A DNA stretch of 64,000 nt, taken from NCBI RefSeq assembly GCF_006351965.1, contig NZ_CP040932.1, positions 62,001 to 126,000 of the forward strand. Direction: 5' to 3'. The stretch comes from Oceanicola sp. D3. GTDB lineage: Bacteria; Pseudomonadota; Alphaproteobacteria; Rhodobacterales; Rhodobacteraceae. Position numbers and translations under genes: made by a program. The notes beneath the pieces are model-generated. The model ran no database searches. It saw nothing but the letters and a program-made list of their open reading frames with translations, and was not told the origin of the DNA. Positions 43,302 through 51,535 of this stretch are shown in pieces (position 1 is the first letter of the stretch; each line of letters starts with the position of its first letter).

Positions 43302-44161
43302 TCCGGCAGGCCCAGCCCGGCGAGGAGGCGCGGCTGGAATCCTTTCTGGCGCAACACCCGAACACCTCGATGTTTCTGCGCGGCAACCTCGCGGCGCATG
43401 GGCTGGTGCCCTCCGATCACCCGCATTCCAGCACCTGCTGGCTGGCAGAGACCGAGCGCGGCGAGATCCGCGCTGTGGTGGGTTGCAACAACGATGGCTT
43501 CCTGATGGCGCAGGTGCCCGAGGAGATCCCGGGGTTCTGGGGTGCCGTCACCCATGCGCTCGCGGGGCGGAAAGTGGCAGGGATGACCGGGGAAGACGGG
43601 CAGGTGCGCGGCGCGCTGGCCGGGCTTGGCCTATCGGGCGCCCCCTTCACCCTGAGCCACGACGAGCCGCTCTATCGGATGGAGCTGGACAGACTTGAAG
43701 ACCCGGGCGCGCAGCTGCGGCAGACGCAGCCGGGCGACGAGGCGATGCTGAAAAGCTGGTTCTTCGAGCATTTTCTCGACACGGGCTTTGCAACCAACAA
43801 GCTGCAAGCCTCCGCCGATGCCCGAAAGCGGGCAGCACGCGTGGTGCATGAGAAAGATCTGCGGCTCCTGCTTGAACACGGCTACAAACCGGTGGCCATG
43901 GCCGGGATCAACGCGCGGGTCGCCAATATGGTGCAACTCGGCTCCGTCCACGTGCCACGCGATCTGCGCCGGGGCGGGCGGGGCCGAAAGGTAACGGCAG
44001 CGCTCCTCGCGGAGGAGCGCGCAAGGGGCGCCGAGGTGGCGGTGCTCTTTGCCAACAACGCGGCGGCGGCACGGGTTTATGAGGCGATCGGCTTTGAGTT
44101 GGTGGGGCGTTACCGCATTGCCATCCTCTCCCGCCCAGTGCCGGTGGGGGTGGTGGCATGA
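43298..44161 (+). CDS. GNAT N-acetyltransferase
   Basis: The 287-residue product has an N-terminal helical/beta region (residues 1-140) and a C-terminal GNAT domain with the CoA loop RGGRGRKVTAALLAEER and ARVYEAIGFELVGRYRIA. The two-part architecture is like that of larger GNAT proteins with a divergent N-terminal GNAT copy. It acetylates an unknown amine in the cytoplasm. It starts in the ATGA overlap with rsmE and ends in an ATGA overlap with the following membrane protein, giving a three-gene chain. Confidence 0.8.
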   Translation: MIRQAQPGEEARLESFLAQHPNTSMFLRGNLAAHGLVPSDHPHSSTCWLAETERGEIRAVVGCNNDGFLMAQVPEEIPGFWGAVTHALAGRKVAGMTGEDGQVRGALAGLGLSGAPFTLSHDEPLYRMELDRLEDPGAQLRQTQPGDEAMLKSWFFEHFLDTGFATNKLQASADARKRAARVVHEKDLRLLLEHGYKPVAMAGINARVANMVQLGSVHVPRDLRRGGRGRKVTAALLAEERARGAEVAVLFANNAAAARVYEAIGFELVGRYRIAILSRPVPVGVVA

Positions 44162-44682
44162 GCCTGATCCGGCCAGAGGCGCGGGCGCATCTCTATCGCT
44201 GGCGCGAGTGCATCGCCGGGGCGGTGATCATGGTCGTGGGTGTCTGGCTGGGCCTGCGCACCTCTGGGTTGGTATGGTGGTTCGCGATCGCGATGATCAC
44301 CGTTGGCGGGCTTGGCTTTTACGCCGGCATGCAACGCGCCCTGATCCGGCCGCGCTCTGGTGGGCAGGGGCTGATCGAGCTGGACGAAGGGTCGCTGCGC
44401 TACCTCACCGGCGCGGGCGGCGCGGTGATTTCGCTGCCCGATGTGGTGCGCATCGAGATAGAGACCACTGGCGAAGGCCCGATGGTGGACGATCTGTTCT
44501 GGCTCTGGGTCACGCCGGAGGGCACGGCACGCATCCCGGCCTCCGCCGCAGGGTCGGAGAAGATGGTGGATGCCCTTGCCGCCTTCCCCGGTGCCCGTTA
44601 CGAGCAGGTCATCGCGGCCTCGGGCAGCACCGAGCCGCGCCTGTTCATCGTGTGGCAGAAGGATAGACTTCTGGTGCATTGA
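44158..44682 (+). CDS. Small two-TM membrane protein
   Basis: The 174-residue product has two transmembrane helices in residues 17-60 (AGAVIMVVGVWLGLR and WWFAIAMITVGGLGFYAGM), then a soluble beta-rich C-terminal part (residues 65-174) that looks like a PH- or YcxB-type domain. It ends the rsmE-GNAT chain. I recognise no named family. Its layout resembles the three membrane proteins in the pyrB-pyrC chain later in the window. Confidence 0.6.
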   Translation: MSLIRPEARAHLYRWRECIAGAVIMVVGVWLGLRTSGLVWWFAIAMITVGGLGFYAGMQRALIRPRSGGQGLIELDEGSLRYLTGAGGAVISLPDVVRIEIETTGEGPMVDDLFWLWVTPEGTARIPASAAGSEKMVDALAAFPGARYEQVIAASGSTEPRLFIVWQKDRLLVH

Positions 44683-44743
44683 CTTCATCGGCAATGCCGC
44701 CAAGTCTGACCGTTCTAGCGGCAGAAAACCCCGGAGCCAGAAT

Positions 44744-46114
44744 ATGTCTATCCCCCAGTCCGGCGGCGGGCCGATCGAGCGGCACGAGCAACTTGCCGAA
44801 TACCTCGCAGATGGCTGCAAGCCCAAGGATGACTGGCGAATTGGCACGGAACACGAGAAGTTCGGCTACTGCAAAGACAGCCTGAAGCCCCTGCCCTATG
44901 AAGGCGAGCGCTCGATTCAGGCGGTGCTGGAAGGCCTGCGTGACAAGTTCGGCTGGGCCGCGGTGGAAGAGGCCGGATACCTGATCGGGCTGGAGAAGGA
45001 CGGCGCCAATGTGAGCCTCGAGCCCGGCGGGGCGCTGGAGCTGAGCGGCGCGCCGCTGGAAACCATTCACCAGACCTGCGACGAGGTGAACGAGCATCTG
45101 CGCGAGGTAAAAGAGATTGCCGACAAGATCGGCGTGGGCTTTATCGGCCTTGGTGCCGCGCCTGAATGGACGCACGAGCAGATGCCGCTCATGCCCAAGG
45201 GCCGCTACAAGCTGATGGATGCCTATATGGGCCGCGTTGGCAGCACCGGCACCACCATGATGCGGCGCACCTGCACCGTGCAGGTAAACCTCGATTTCGG
45301 CTCCGAGGCCGACATGGTGCAGAAGATGCGCGTGGCCCTCGCAATGCAGCCGTTGGCCAATGCGCTCTTCGCCAGTTCGCCCTTCTTTGAAGGCCAGAAG
45401 AACGGGGTGAAGAGCTACCGCAATTACGTTTGGCGCAACCTCGATGCCGACCGCACGGGAATGCTGCCGTTCGTCTTCGATGAGGGCTTCGGCTTTGAAG
45501 CCTATGTGCAATACGCGCTCGATGTGCCGATGTATTTCGTTTACCGAGATGGCAAGTATATCAATGCCTTGGGCCAGTCTTTCCGCGATTTTCTGAAGGG
45601 CGAGCTGCCCGCTTTGCCGGGCGAGAAGCCCACGCTCAGCGACTGGGCCGACCACCTCACAACGCTCTTTCCCGAGGCGCGGTTGAAGAAGTTCATCGAG
45701 ATGCGCGGGGCCGATGGCGGGCCGTGGCGGCGGCTCTGTGCGCTGCCTGCCTTCTGGGTCGGCCTGACCTATGACCAGACCGCGCTGGATGCGGCATGGG
45801 ACATGGTGAAGGGCTGGGACGCGGAGACCCGCCACAAGCTGCATGTCTGCGCGGGCGAACAGGGGCTGGCTGGCGAGGTGGAGGGGCTGAAAATTCTCGA
45901 TCTCGCACGTGAGGCGCTGAACATCGCAGAGGCCGGCCTGAAGGCGCGAGCGCGGCCCGGGTCCGGCGGCATGGTGCCGGACGAAACCCATTTTCTGAAC
46001 GCGCTGCAAGAGAGCGTGGCCAGCGGGCAGACCCTCGCCGACGAAATGCTGGAGCACTATGACGGCGACTGGAATGGCGACCTGAGCCAAATCTACACCG
46101 CCTACAGCTACTGA
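44744..46114 (+). CDS. gshA: Glutamate-cysteine ligase (class 3)
   Basis: The 456-residue product matches the plant/alphaproteobacterial type of glutamate-cysteine ligase: GTEHEKFGY with the metal-binding Glu residues near the N-terminus, [45 protein letters not shown], and the C-terminal half with [20 protein letters not shown]. It makes gamma-glutamylcysteine, the first step of glutathione synthesis, in the cytoplasm. GGAG lies before ATG 44744. It seems a single transcription unit. Confidence 0.95.
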   Translation: [456 protein letters not shown]

Positions 46115-46260
46115 CCTGCGCAATCCGTGAGGCTTTCGTGAAAACTCCCGTCATGAAGGGGGCGAAAGCACACGGAAATGTTAACCTTACTTGACCCAAC
46201 GGTAAAAAAGTGCCCAATCTCGTGGCACAAAACATTGAACGCGAAGAGGGAAGTTATTCA

Positions 46261-46503
46261 ATGCGCGACACAATTATCAAGATTTTCGACGTCCTTATCT
46301 GGGTTATCGGTGCCTTGGCCGCCATCGGCGGCATCGTCGGCGGCATCATTGCGCTTGCGCAGGGTGAAGTGGTGGGCCTCGCTCTGATCGTCGGCGGTAT
46401 CCTCTATGCCGTGATCATCATGGCTCTGTTTTTCATCCAGATCGGCATCTACTACCACACCAAGCGGACCGCCGAAGCGGTGGAAAAGCTGGCCGGTCGC
46501 TAA
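46261..46503 (+). CDS. Small two-TM membrane protein
   Basis: The 80-residue product has two hydrophobic helices (about residues 8-34 and 38-62) with a short polar loop and a basic C-terminal end (HTKRTAEAVEKLAGR). ATG 46261 is preceded by GAGGGA and separated from the gshA stop by 146 bases; a TTAACC / TAAAAA pair near 46180-46206 may be its promoter. A strong terminator follows, so it is probably made as its own small protein. The family is unknown. Confidence 0.7.
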   Translation: MRDTIIKIFDVLIWVIGALAAIGGIVGGIIALAQGEVVGLALIVGGILYAVIIMALFFIQIGIYYHTKRTAEAVEKLAGR

Positions 46504-46529
46504 AACGCGCCACAGCTCCTAGAGATTGC

Positions 46530-46565
46530 AAAACCGGGCCTCAGGGTCCGGTTTTCTTTTTCTCG
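46530..46565 (+). terminator. Terminator overlapping the plsY 3' end
   Basis: AAAACCGGGCC and GGGTCCGGTTTT form an imperfect stem, followed on the plus strand by CTTTTTCTC. The stem contains the plsY stop codon. A run of A on the other side could make it bidirectional. Confidence 0.8.
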
Positions 46566-47161
46566 CCAATGCGGGTTTCGGTGCCCGCTTTCATCCGCTG
46601 AATATTCTCGACATGTCTTACATAAATAAGAACGGTCAGCGCGATCCCGAGAAAGAAGCCGTTGCCGTAGCCGAGGGTGAACATCCAGAAGGTGCAGGTG
46701 GCCGCCGAGATCAGGGCGGCGAGCGAGCTGAGGCGGGTGGCCAGCGCAACCACCAGCCACGTGCCGCAGGCGGCGAGGCCGGTGAGCGGGTGCAGGGCGA
46801 GCAGGGTGCCGAGGAAGGTGGCCACGCCCTTGCCGCCCTTGAACTTCAGCCACACCGGAAAGAGGTGGCCAAGAAAGGCAAACAATCCAGCAACTTGGGC
46901 GGCATCTTCGGCAAGCAGCGCACGCGCCACCAGCACCGCGATTGCGCCCTTTCCGGCATCCAGAACGAGGGTGAGGAAGGCAGCCGGTTTGTTGCCCGTC
47001 CGAAGCACGTTGGTTGCCCCGATATTCCCCGAGCCGATAGCGCGCAAATCGCCCAGCCCGAACAGCCGCGCCATCACGAGGCCGAAGGGCACGGAGCCAA
47101 GCAGGTAGGCAGCCAGCGCGGTCAGCGCGAGGGTTTGAAAACTGGTCAGTAGTTCGGGCAT
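46541..47161 (-). CDS. plsY: Glycerol-3-phosphate acyltransferase PlsY
   Basis: The 206-residue inner-membrane protein has about six helices and the three PlsY signature regions: YLLGSVPFGLVMAR near residue 20, SGNIGATNVLRT near 45 and KFKGGKGVAT near 108. It acylates glycerol-3-phosphate from acyl phosphate, starting phospholipid synthesis. The 3' end is shared with a terminator. It lies across the 51-codon ORF from the pyr region. Confidence 0.94.
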   Translation of the reverse strand: MPELLTSFQTLALTALAAYLLGSVPFGLVMARLFGLGDLRAIGSGNIGATNVLRTGNKPAAFLTLVLDAGKGAIAVLVARALLAEDAAQVAGLFAFLGHLFPVWLKFKGGKGVATFLGTLLALHPLTGLAACGTWLVVALATRLSSLAALISAATCTFWMFTLGYGNGFFLGIALTVLIYVRHVENIQRMKAGTETRIGEKKKTGP

Positions 47162-47419
47162 CGAAGCTCCTTTTCGCCTCCCCTATGCGCTGAATCGCGG
47201 TTTTTGGGCAAGTGGTTAACCGCCCCGGAGGTAACAGAACACCACAGGCACAAGTGATGCACATCCCATGCACAACCCATGCATACGAGAATCTCAGCGC
47301 ACAGCCCACCGGCGAAACCCTGCCGGAACGTGCGATGCCACAACATTCTGGCAACGCTCCGCGACCGGATCCCGGCCCGGGCTCGTTAAAGGCTAAACAC
47401 AGCCTGAACGGACCGACCG
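47162..47419. other. Gap between plsY and the 51-codon ORF
   Basis: A 258-base stretch carries both upstream regions of these divergent genes. It contains a tandem-like run CCCATGCAC / CCCATGCAT (47266-47284) and an 8-bp palindrome CCCGGGCT-like at 47374-47382. I cannot name a promoter with confidence. The neighbouring stretch from 47576 to 47616 is also free of genes. Confidence 0.3.
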
Positions 47420-47575
47420 ATGACCCTCAACATCGCGACCTTGATCACCTGCACCGCCGTCTGCCTCGTGGCCGGTGCCTTCATGCTTTCGCAAAGCAAC
47501 GCCATCGCCCAGGGCAAAACCCTGCAAGCCGATCCAGTGGACATTTCCCTGAAAGCTTCTGCCGACCTGCGGTAG
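47420..47575 (+). CDS. 51-residue putative secreted or membrane-anchored small protein
   Basis: An ATG at 47420 opens a 51-codon frame, ending at TAG 47573-47575, whose product starts MTLNIATLITCTAVCLVAGA, a hydrophobic segment that looks like a signal or anchor. A short polar tail with KTLQADPVDISLKASADLR follows. The ORF is short enough to miss in standard gene calling. A weak purine-rich site (ACGGA) lies 7-8 bases upstream. It could be a small membrane protein or a false ORF; conservation decides. Confidence 0.4.
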   Translation: MTLNIATLITCTAVCLVAGAFMLSQSNAIAQGKTLQADPVDISLKASADLR

Positions 47576-47616
47576 GCTGACAGGCAGCCGAACGCGGGGT
47601 GCGGCAGCTAGGGGGC

Positions 47617-48618
47617 TTAGCTTGAGGCCAGCGCAGCGGCCTGTAGCGCGAGTTCTGTTGCGTGGAAGCAATGGGCCTGTGGCATGGCGGTTTCGCTGCG
47701 GTTCAGCACATCATCCCGCAGGGCCGCGCCATAGGGCAGCTGGGTGTCGGAGCAGTCGATGTGGCGGGTGCCTTGCGCATCGGTCAGGAACAGGTGATCT
47801 GCCCCCGGGCGGCCCTCGATATCCATGTATTTGCGCAGCTCTATTGTGCCTGTCGTGCCGGTCAAAAAGCAGCGCCCATCGCCCCAAACGGGGGAGCCAG
47901 CGGGGGTGAACCAATCGACCCGCAAAAAGCCCAGCGCGCCGGTGTCTGCCTCCACCACCGCATGGCCGTAATCGGTGAAGCCGGGATATTGCGGGTGGGC
48001 GTGGTTGGCCTCGGAGGCTTGCAGCACGCGGGCCGAAGCCGCGCCGGTGAAGGCAAGGAACTGCTCGAACTGATGCGCCGCGATATCGGTCAGGATAGAG
48101 CCGTTTTGCGCCGGATCCCAGAACCACGGGTAGCGGTTGCCATAGTCACCAATGCGGTGGGGGCCAAAGCCCGTCATGTGGATGACCTTGCCAATCGCGC
48201 CTTCGCGCACAAGCTGAAGCGCCCGTGTGGTCGCCTTCTGGCGGTAATGCTCGGAATAGAGCACCGACCAGATACGCCCCGTCGCCTGCTGACTTTCCTT
48301 GATCGCGGCCAACTCATCAAGCGAGAGGCAGCCGGGCTTGTCGACCATCACATCCTTGCCTGCCTCCATCGCCCGGATCGCCAGCGCGGCGCGGGTGCAC
48401 GGAATGGGTGCGGCGACGATGAGGCGGATGCTCTCGTCGGCCATGATCTCGGCCTCGGTGCAGCGAGTGGCTTGCGGGAAGGCCTCTGCATAGCGGGCGG
48501 CAAGATCATCCTCCTCGGCGGCGAAGCGGGTGAGGGTGCAGCCCGCGTTCAGCATGGCCTCGGTCTGGCCGTAGATATGGCCGTGGTTGAGGCCGATGGT
48601 GGCGAAGTTGAAGGGCAT
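47617..48618 (-). CDS. Gfo/Idh/MocA-family oxidoreductase
   Basis: The 333-residue product has an N-terminal NAD(P)-binding Rossmann half (IGLNHGHIYGQ), the KP motif of the family in VDKPGCLS (about residue 100), and a C-terminal beta-sheet domain with HQFEQFLAF. It oxidises or reduces a sugar or cyclitol in the cytoplasm; the substrate is unknown. ATG 48618 was chosen over upstream in-frame codons because the longer frame passes through a palindromic repeat and is not family-like. It is downstream of pyrC on the same strand, 67 bases away. Confidence 0.85.
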   Translation of the reverse strand: MPFNFATIGLNHGHIYGQTEAMLNAGCTLTRFAAEEDDLAARYAEAFPQATRCTEAEIMADESIRLIVAAPIPCTRAALAIRAMEAGKDVMVDKPGCLSLDELAAIKESQQATGRIWSVLYSEHYRQKATTRALQLVREGAIGKVIHMTGFGPHRIGDYGNRYPWFWDPAQNGSILTDIAAHQFEQFLAFTGAASARVLQASEANHAHPQYPGFTDYGHAVVEADTGALGFLRVDWFTPAGSPVWGDGRCFLTGTTGTIELRKYMDIEGRPGADHLFLTDAQGTRHIDCSDTQLPYGAALRDDVLNRSETAMPQAHCFHATELALQAAALASS

Positions 48619-48631
48619 GGGCACGGTCTGG

Positions 48632-48653
48632 ATGGTGGATTTCACCCACCCTA
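48632..48653. repeat. GGTGGAT...ACCCACC palindrome
   Basis: A 7-bp stem with one mismatch lies between pyrC and the oxidoreductase gene, with flanking GGAT and CTAGG. It belongs to the same family as 13531-13550 and 16227-16250. Confidence 0.55.
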
Positions 48654-48685
48654 GGGAGTCTGGCGCGGTTTGGCGAGGACGCCGC

Positions 48686-49963
48686 TCAGCCGAAAACGCG
48701 GATGCCCGCAACCCATGTGCCAAGCACCCGGCCTTCCATGCGCTGACCATCGAACGGGGTGTTCTTGGACTTGGAGCGCAGCTTCGTGCGGTCGAGCAGG
48801 AAGGGCGCGGAGGGGTCGAACAAGAGCAGGTCCGCCGGGGCGCCTTTGGCGAGGCGGCCCGAGGGCAGGCCGAGGCGCGCGGCGGGCTTGAACGACAGGG
48901 CGCGGAAGAGTTGCGGCAGGGTGAGCGCGCCGGAATGGATGAGGCGCATGGCGGCAGGCAGCAGCGTTTCTAGCGCGACAGCCCCGGAGGCGGCCTGCTC
49001 GAAGGGGAGGCGCTTGCTCTCTTCGTCCTGCGGTGTGTGCATGGAGGAGATCACATCTATCAGGCCGGAGGCGACAGCCTCGACCATCGCCAGCCTGTCC
49101 TCTTCTTCGCGCAGCGGGGGCTTGAGCTTGAAGAAGGTGCGGTAGTCGGTGATGTCGTTGGCGTTCAGCGTCAGGTGGTGAATCGAGACGCCTGCGGTGA
49201 TGTCGAACCCGTTGGCCTTGGCCCGCTCCAGCGGCGGCAGGGCGCGGGCGGCGGAGAGCTGGTCGAAGTGGTAGCGCGTGCCTGTCATCTCGACCATGGC
49301 GATGTCACGGTCCACGCCCATGCGCTCGGCCATGGGGGAGACGGCGGGCAGGCCCATCAGCGTGGCGAGTTTGCCGGAGGTGGCGGCCGCGCCTTTGGAG
49401 AGGGTCGGCTCCTGCGGGTGGCCAACAACCAGCGCGTCCAGATCGCGGGCGTAGGAAAGGGCGCGGGCGAGCACCTTGGTATCGGCCACGACCTTGTCAC
49501 CATCGGAAAAGGCCAGCGCGCCCGCGTCCTTGAGGAAGGACAGCTCGGCCATCTCGCGCCCTTCGCGGTTTTTCGTGAGCGTGGCCATGGCGTGGATGTT
49601 CACCGGCGCCGCCTCACCCGCGCGGCGGGTGACAAACTCCAGCGTCTCGGGTGAGTCGATTGCCGGCAGCGTGTCGGGGCGCATGATGAGGGTGGTCACC
49701 CCACCCGCCGCCGCCGCCGCGCCCGCCGATTTGAACGATTCCTTGTGCCGCTCGCCGGGCTCGCAAATCTTCACCCCAAGATCGACGATCCCCGGCGCCA
49801 GCCATTTGCCGCCGCCATCCACCACCTCGGCCCCCTCGGGCGCAGCCATCGGGCCGGTGGCGACATCGGCAATGATCCCGTCTTTCACCAGCAGGTGGCC
49901 CGGCGCCTCGGTAAGCGCCTCGGGGTCGATCAGGGTGACATTGGTGAAGAGGGTTGTGGTCAT
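48686..49963 (-). CDS. pyrC: Dihydroorotase-like protein, probably non-catalytic (PyrC' type)
   Basis: The 425-residue amidohydrolase-fold product aligns with class I dihydroorotase along its length. However, the zinc-binding H-x-H is replaced by G63-x-K65 (GIVDLGVKICEPGE), and the late DHAPH motif reads MHTPQ, so the catalytic Asp is absent. Other family blocks (GGVTTLIMRPDT, GHPQEP) remain. Pseudomonas has such PyrC' proteins, which bind PyrB and stabilise or activate aspartate transcarbamoylase. I therefore infer a structural partner of PyrB. The active dihydroorotase must be encoded elsewhere. It overlaps the upstream gene by ATGA. Confidence 0.8.
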   Translation of the reverse strand: MTTTLFTNVTLIDPEALTEAPGHLLVKDGIIADVATGPMAAPEGAEVVDGGGKWLAPGIVDLGVKICEPGERHKESFKSAGAAAAAGGVTTLIMRPDTLPAIDSPETLEFVTRRAGEAAPVNIHAMATLTKNREGREMAELSFLKDAGALAFSDGDKVVADTKVLARALSYARDLDALVVGHPQEPTLSKGAAATSGKLATLMGLPAVSPMAERMGVDRDIAMVEMTGTRYHFDQLSAARALPPLERAKANGFDITAGVSIHHLTLNANDITDYRTFFKLKPPLREEEDRLAMVEAVASGLIDVISSMHTPQDEESKRLPFEQAASGAVALETLLPAAMRLIHSGALTLPQLFRALSFKPAARLGLPSGRLAKGAPADLLLFDPSAPFLLDRTKLRSKSKNTPFDGQRMEGRVLGTWVAGIRVFG

Positions 49964-50526
49964 TGAGACTGTTCCTTGAGGGCCTTGCGCGCCAGCCCCA
50001 TCACATGCGCCCCGTTCTCGATCAGCTCGAAGCCGATGCGCCGGGTGAAGCTGCGCTTGAAGCCATTCTTGTTGCGCCGCGTATAGGTGGTGGTGGCAAA
50101 CCAGAGCGTGTCACCCCGTGCCGACTGCTCGAGTTCCAGCCTGTCGGTCAGGGGATAGCTCTTGAGCTTGCGGGTGCCAAGAACCTCGGTGGCGATGAAA
50201 CCCCGCTTGTTGGTCAGCGTGTAATTGGTGTGCCGCCGCTGGTAGGCCTTCCAGAAGTACTTGCCGAAGACCATGTAGAGCCCGATCGCCAGAAAGGGCA
50301 GGCCGAAGAGCGGGAAGAACTGGAAGATGCCGGGCGCATTGCGCGGCGTGCCCATGGAGCTGGCCATGCTCATCCAGAAGATGGCGAAACCGGCGAAGAA
50401 CAGGCCAAAAAGGCTTTCAAAGATATCCTTGCCGCGCACCACCACACCCGCAGAGGGGCGGCCCTGCCAGAGGATCTCTTCGTCGTCGTCAAGAAGGCCT
50501 TCCCAGCCGGGGGGAGGTTTGCTCAT
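49960..50526 (-). CDS. Membrane protein with W-x-G-R-P motif (third in the pyr chain)
   Basis: The 188-residue product has a short cytoplasmic N-terminus with EEILWQGRPS (residues 16-25), two transmembrane helices (about residues 35-55 and 67-88), and a C-terminal beta-rich part (residues 95-188, YTLTNKRGF...) that resembles a bacterial PH-like domain. Closely similar motif layout occurs in the next gene upstream. I cannot assign a role. It overlaps both neighbours, so it is translated with pyrB and pyrC. Confidence 0.6.
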   Translation of the reverse strand: MSKPPPGWEGLLDDDEEILWQGRPSAGVVVRGKDIFESLFGLFFAGFAIFWMSMASSMGTPRNAPGIFQFFPLFGLPFLAIGLYMVFGKYFWKAYQRRHTNYTLTNKRGFIATEVLGTRKLKSYPLTDRLELEQSARGDTLWFATTTYTRRNKNGFKRSFTRRIGFELIENGAHVMGLARKALKEQSQ

Positions 50527-51086
50527 CAGCCCTTCCCCCGTATTGCGGTCAGCGCGGTTTCGGCCATCACCGCATCTTCGGCGGAGAGGCCGGTGAAGCC
50601 GACAGGGCCGGGGCGGGAGGTGCGATAATGCCCGTCAGCGTCGCGGTAGCGCCGGGCGGGGGGGAAGAAGAAGTAAACGGCCCAAGGCCCGTCTTCGTCG
50701 CGGCCCCTTCGATTGATCTTGCCGGATTTGCCGATCGACAGGCGTATCAGCCTGTGCCCGCCGTGCAGGATCAGCGCGCGGGTTTTCGTAACGCCGTAGC
50801 GGGTGCGCCGGTTGGCGGCGCGGGCGTAAGCGGGGGCGAAGAAGGAGAAGATCAGCCAGAGACCGCTCGAGATGGCGAGGAAGATGACCCAGATCAGCGT
50901 GCCGCCCTCCATCTCGTCGAGGTTGGCGAGGCCGATCAGCAGGAAGAACAGGAAGCAGGCAAACATGACCCAGCCGGTGATACGCAGGAAGACATAGGCG
51001 CCCGGCAGGGTGCGAGTAAAGGTGGGCCTGCCCTGCCAAAGCAGGGTTTCGTTGGGCTTGAGATGGGGTTCAATACCGTCGCTCAT
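50526..51086 (-). CDS. Membrane protein with W-x-G-R-P motif (second in the pyr chain)
   Basis: The 186-residue product has ETLLWQGRPT at residues 13-22, two transmembrane helices (about residues 33-50 and 62-82), and a beta-rich C-terminal domain with YGVTKTRALILHGG, as in the neighbouring gene. The two probably arose by duplication. The family is not one I can name. It shares a single base with the following gene. Confidence 0.6.
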   Translation of the reverse strand: MSDGIEPHLKPNETLLWQGRPTFTRTLPGAYVFLRITGWVMFACFLFFLLIGLANLDEMEGGTLIWVIFLAISSGLWLIFSFFAPAYARAANRRTRYGVTKTRALILHGGHRLIRLSIGKSGKINRRGRDEDGPWAVYFFFPPARRYRDADGHYRTSRPGPVGFTGLSAEDAVMAETALTAIRGKG

Positions 51087-51535
51087 TGCTCCGCCTCCTT
51101 TTCAGCAAGGGCCGCGTTGATCCGGCGCACCATTTCGCCGGGGCGCGAGATGTAGCGGGCCACCACCTTGCGGCCGTCAGTGCGGATGATGAGAACACCG
51201 CGCAGAAGGGTGGTTTTGACCCGGGCGATCTCATGCAGCATGAGGTCTGTCACCAAGCCGTCGTTATCATGAAGGCGCAGCCTGTCGGGGTAGAGCACCC
51301 AGCGCTCACGGCGGTGGCGAAGCCACTTTATGTGGTCGTCAAAGACGAAGCCCCATAGCAGCGGGCTGATGATGAAGACGACCAGCAGCGAAACCCAGAA
51401 GGTGAGCGGATCAGCCTCGCGCAGGCCGGTGGGCACGATGCCGAAGAAAAGGCTGGTGAGCAGGCCGACGATGAAGAAGCGGAACAGAAAGTTCCGGAAG
51501 GAGGGTGCCCAGCTTGCGATGGCCTCTACGGTCAC
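51083..51535 (-). CDS. Small membrane protein with PH-like tail (first in the pyr chain)
   Basis: The 150-residue product has two transmembrane helices (about residues 16-36 and 45-65, FWVSLLVVFIISPLLWGFVF) and a soluble tail with RERWVLYPDRLRLHDNDG...RVKTTLLRGVLIIRTDGRKVVARY, compatible with a PH fold. It lacks the W-x-G-R-P motif of its two neighbours. It overlaps the DUF4268 gene and the next membrane gene by ATGA each. Confidence 0.6.
   Translation of the reverse strand: MTVEAIASWAPSFRNFLFRFFIVGLLTSLFFGIVPTGLREADPLTFWVSLLVVFIISPLLWGFVFDDHIKWLRHRRERWVLYPDRLRLHDNDGLVTDLMLHEIARVKTTLLRGVLIIRTDGRKVVARYISRPGEMVRRINAALAEKEAEQ

Noticed and set aside
47266-47284. CCCATGCA tandem motif as an operator
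   Set aside because: Only short imperfect copies; too weak to call a site.
47212-47580. A 122-codon plus-strand frame over the plsY-pyr gap
   Set aside because: No domain or Shine-Dalgarno; the shorter frame at 47420 in a different phase has the protein-like hydrophobic start.
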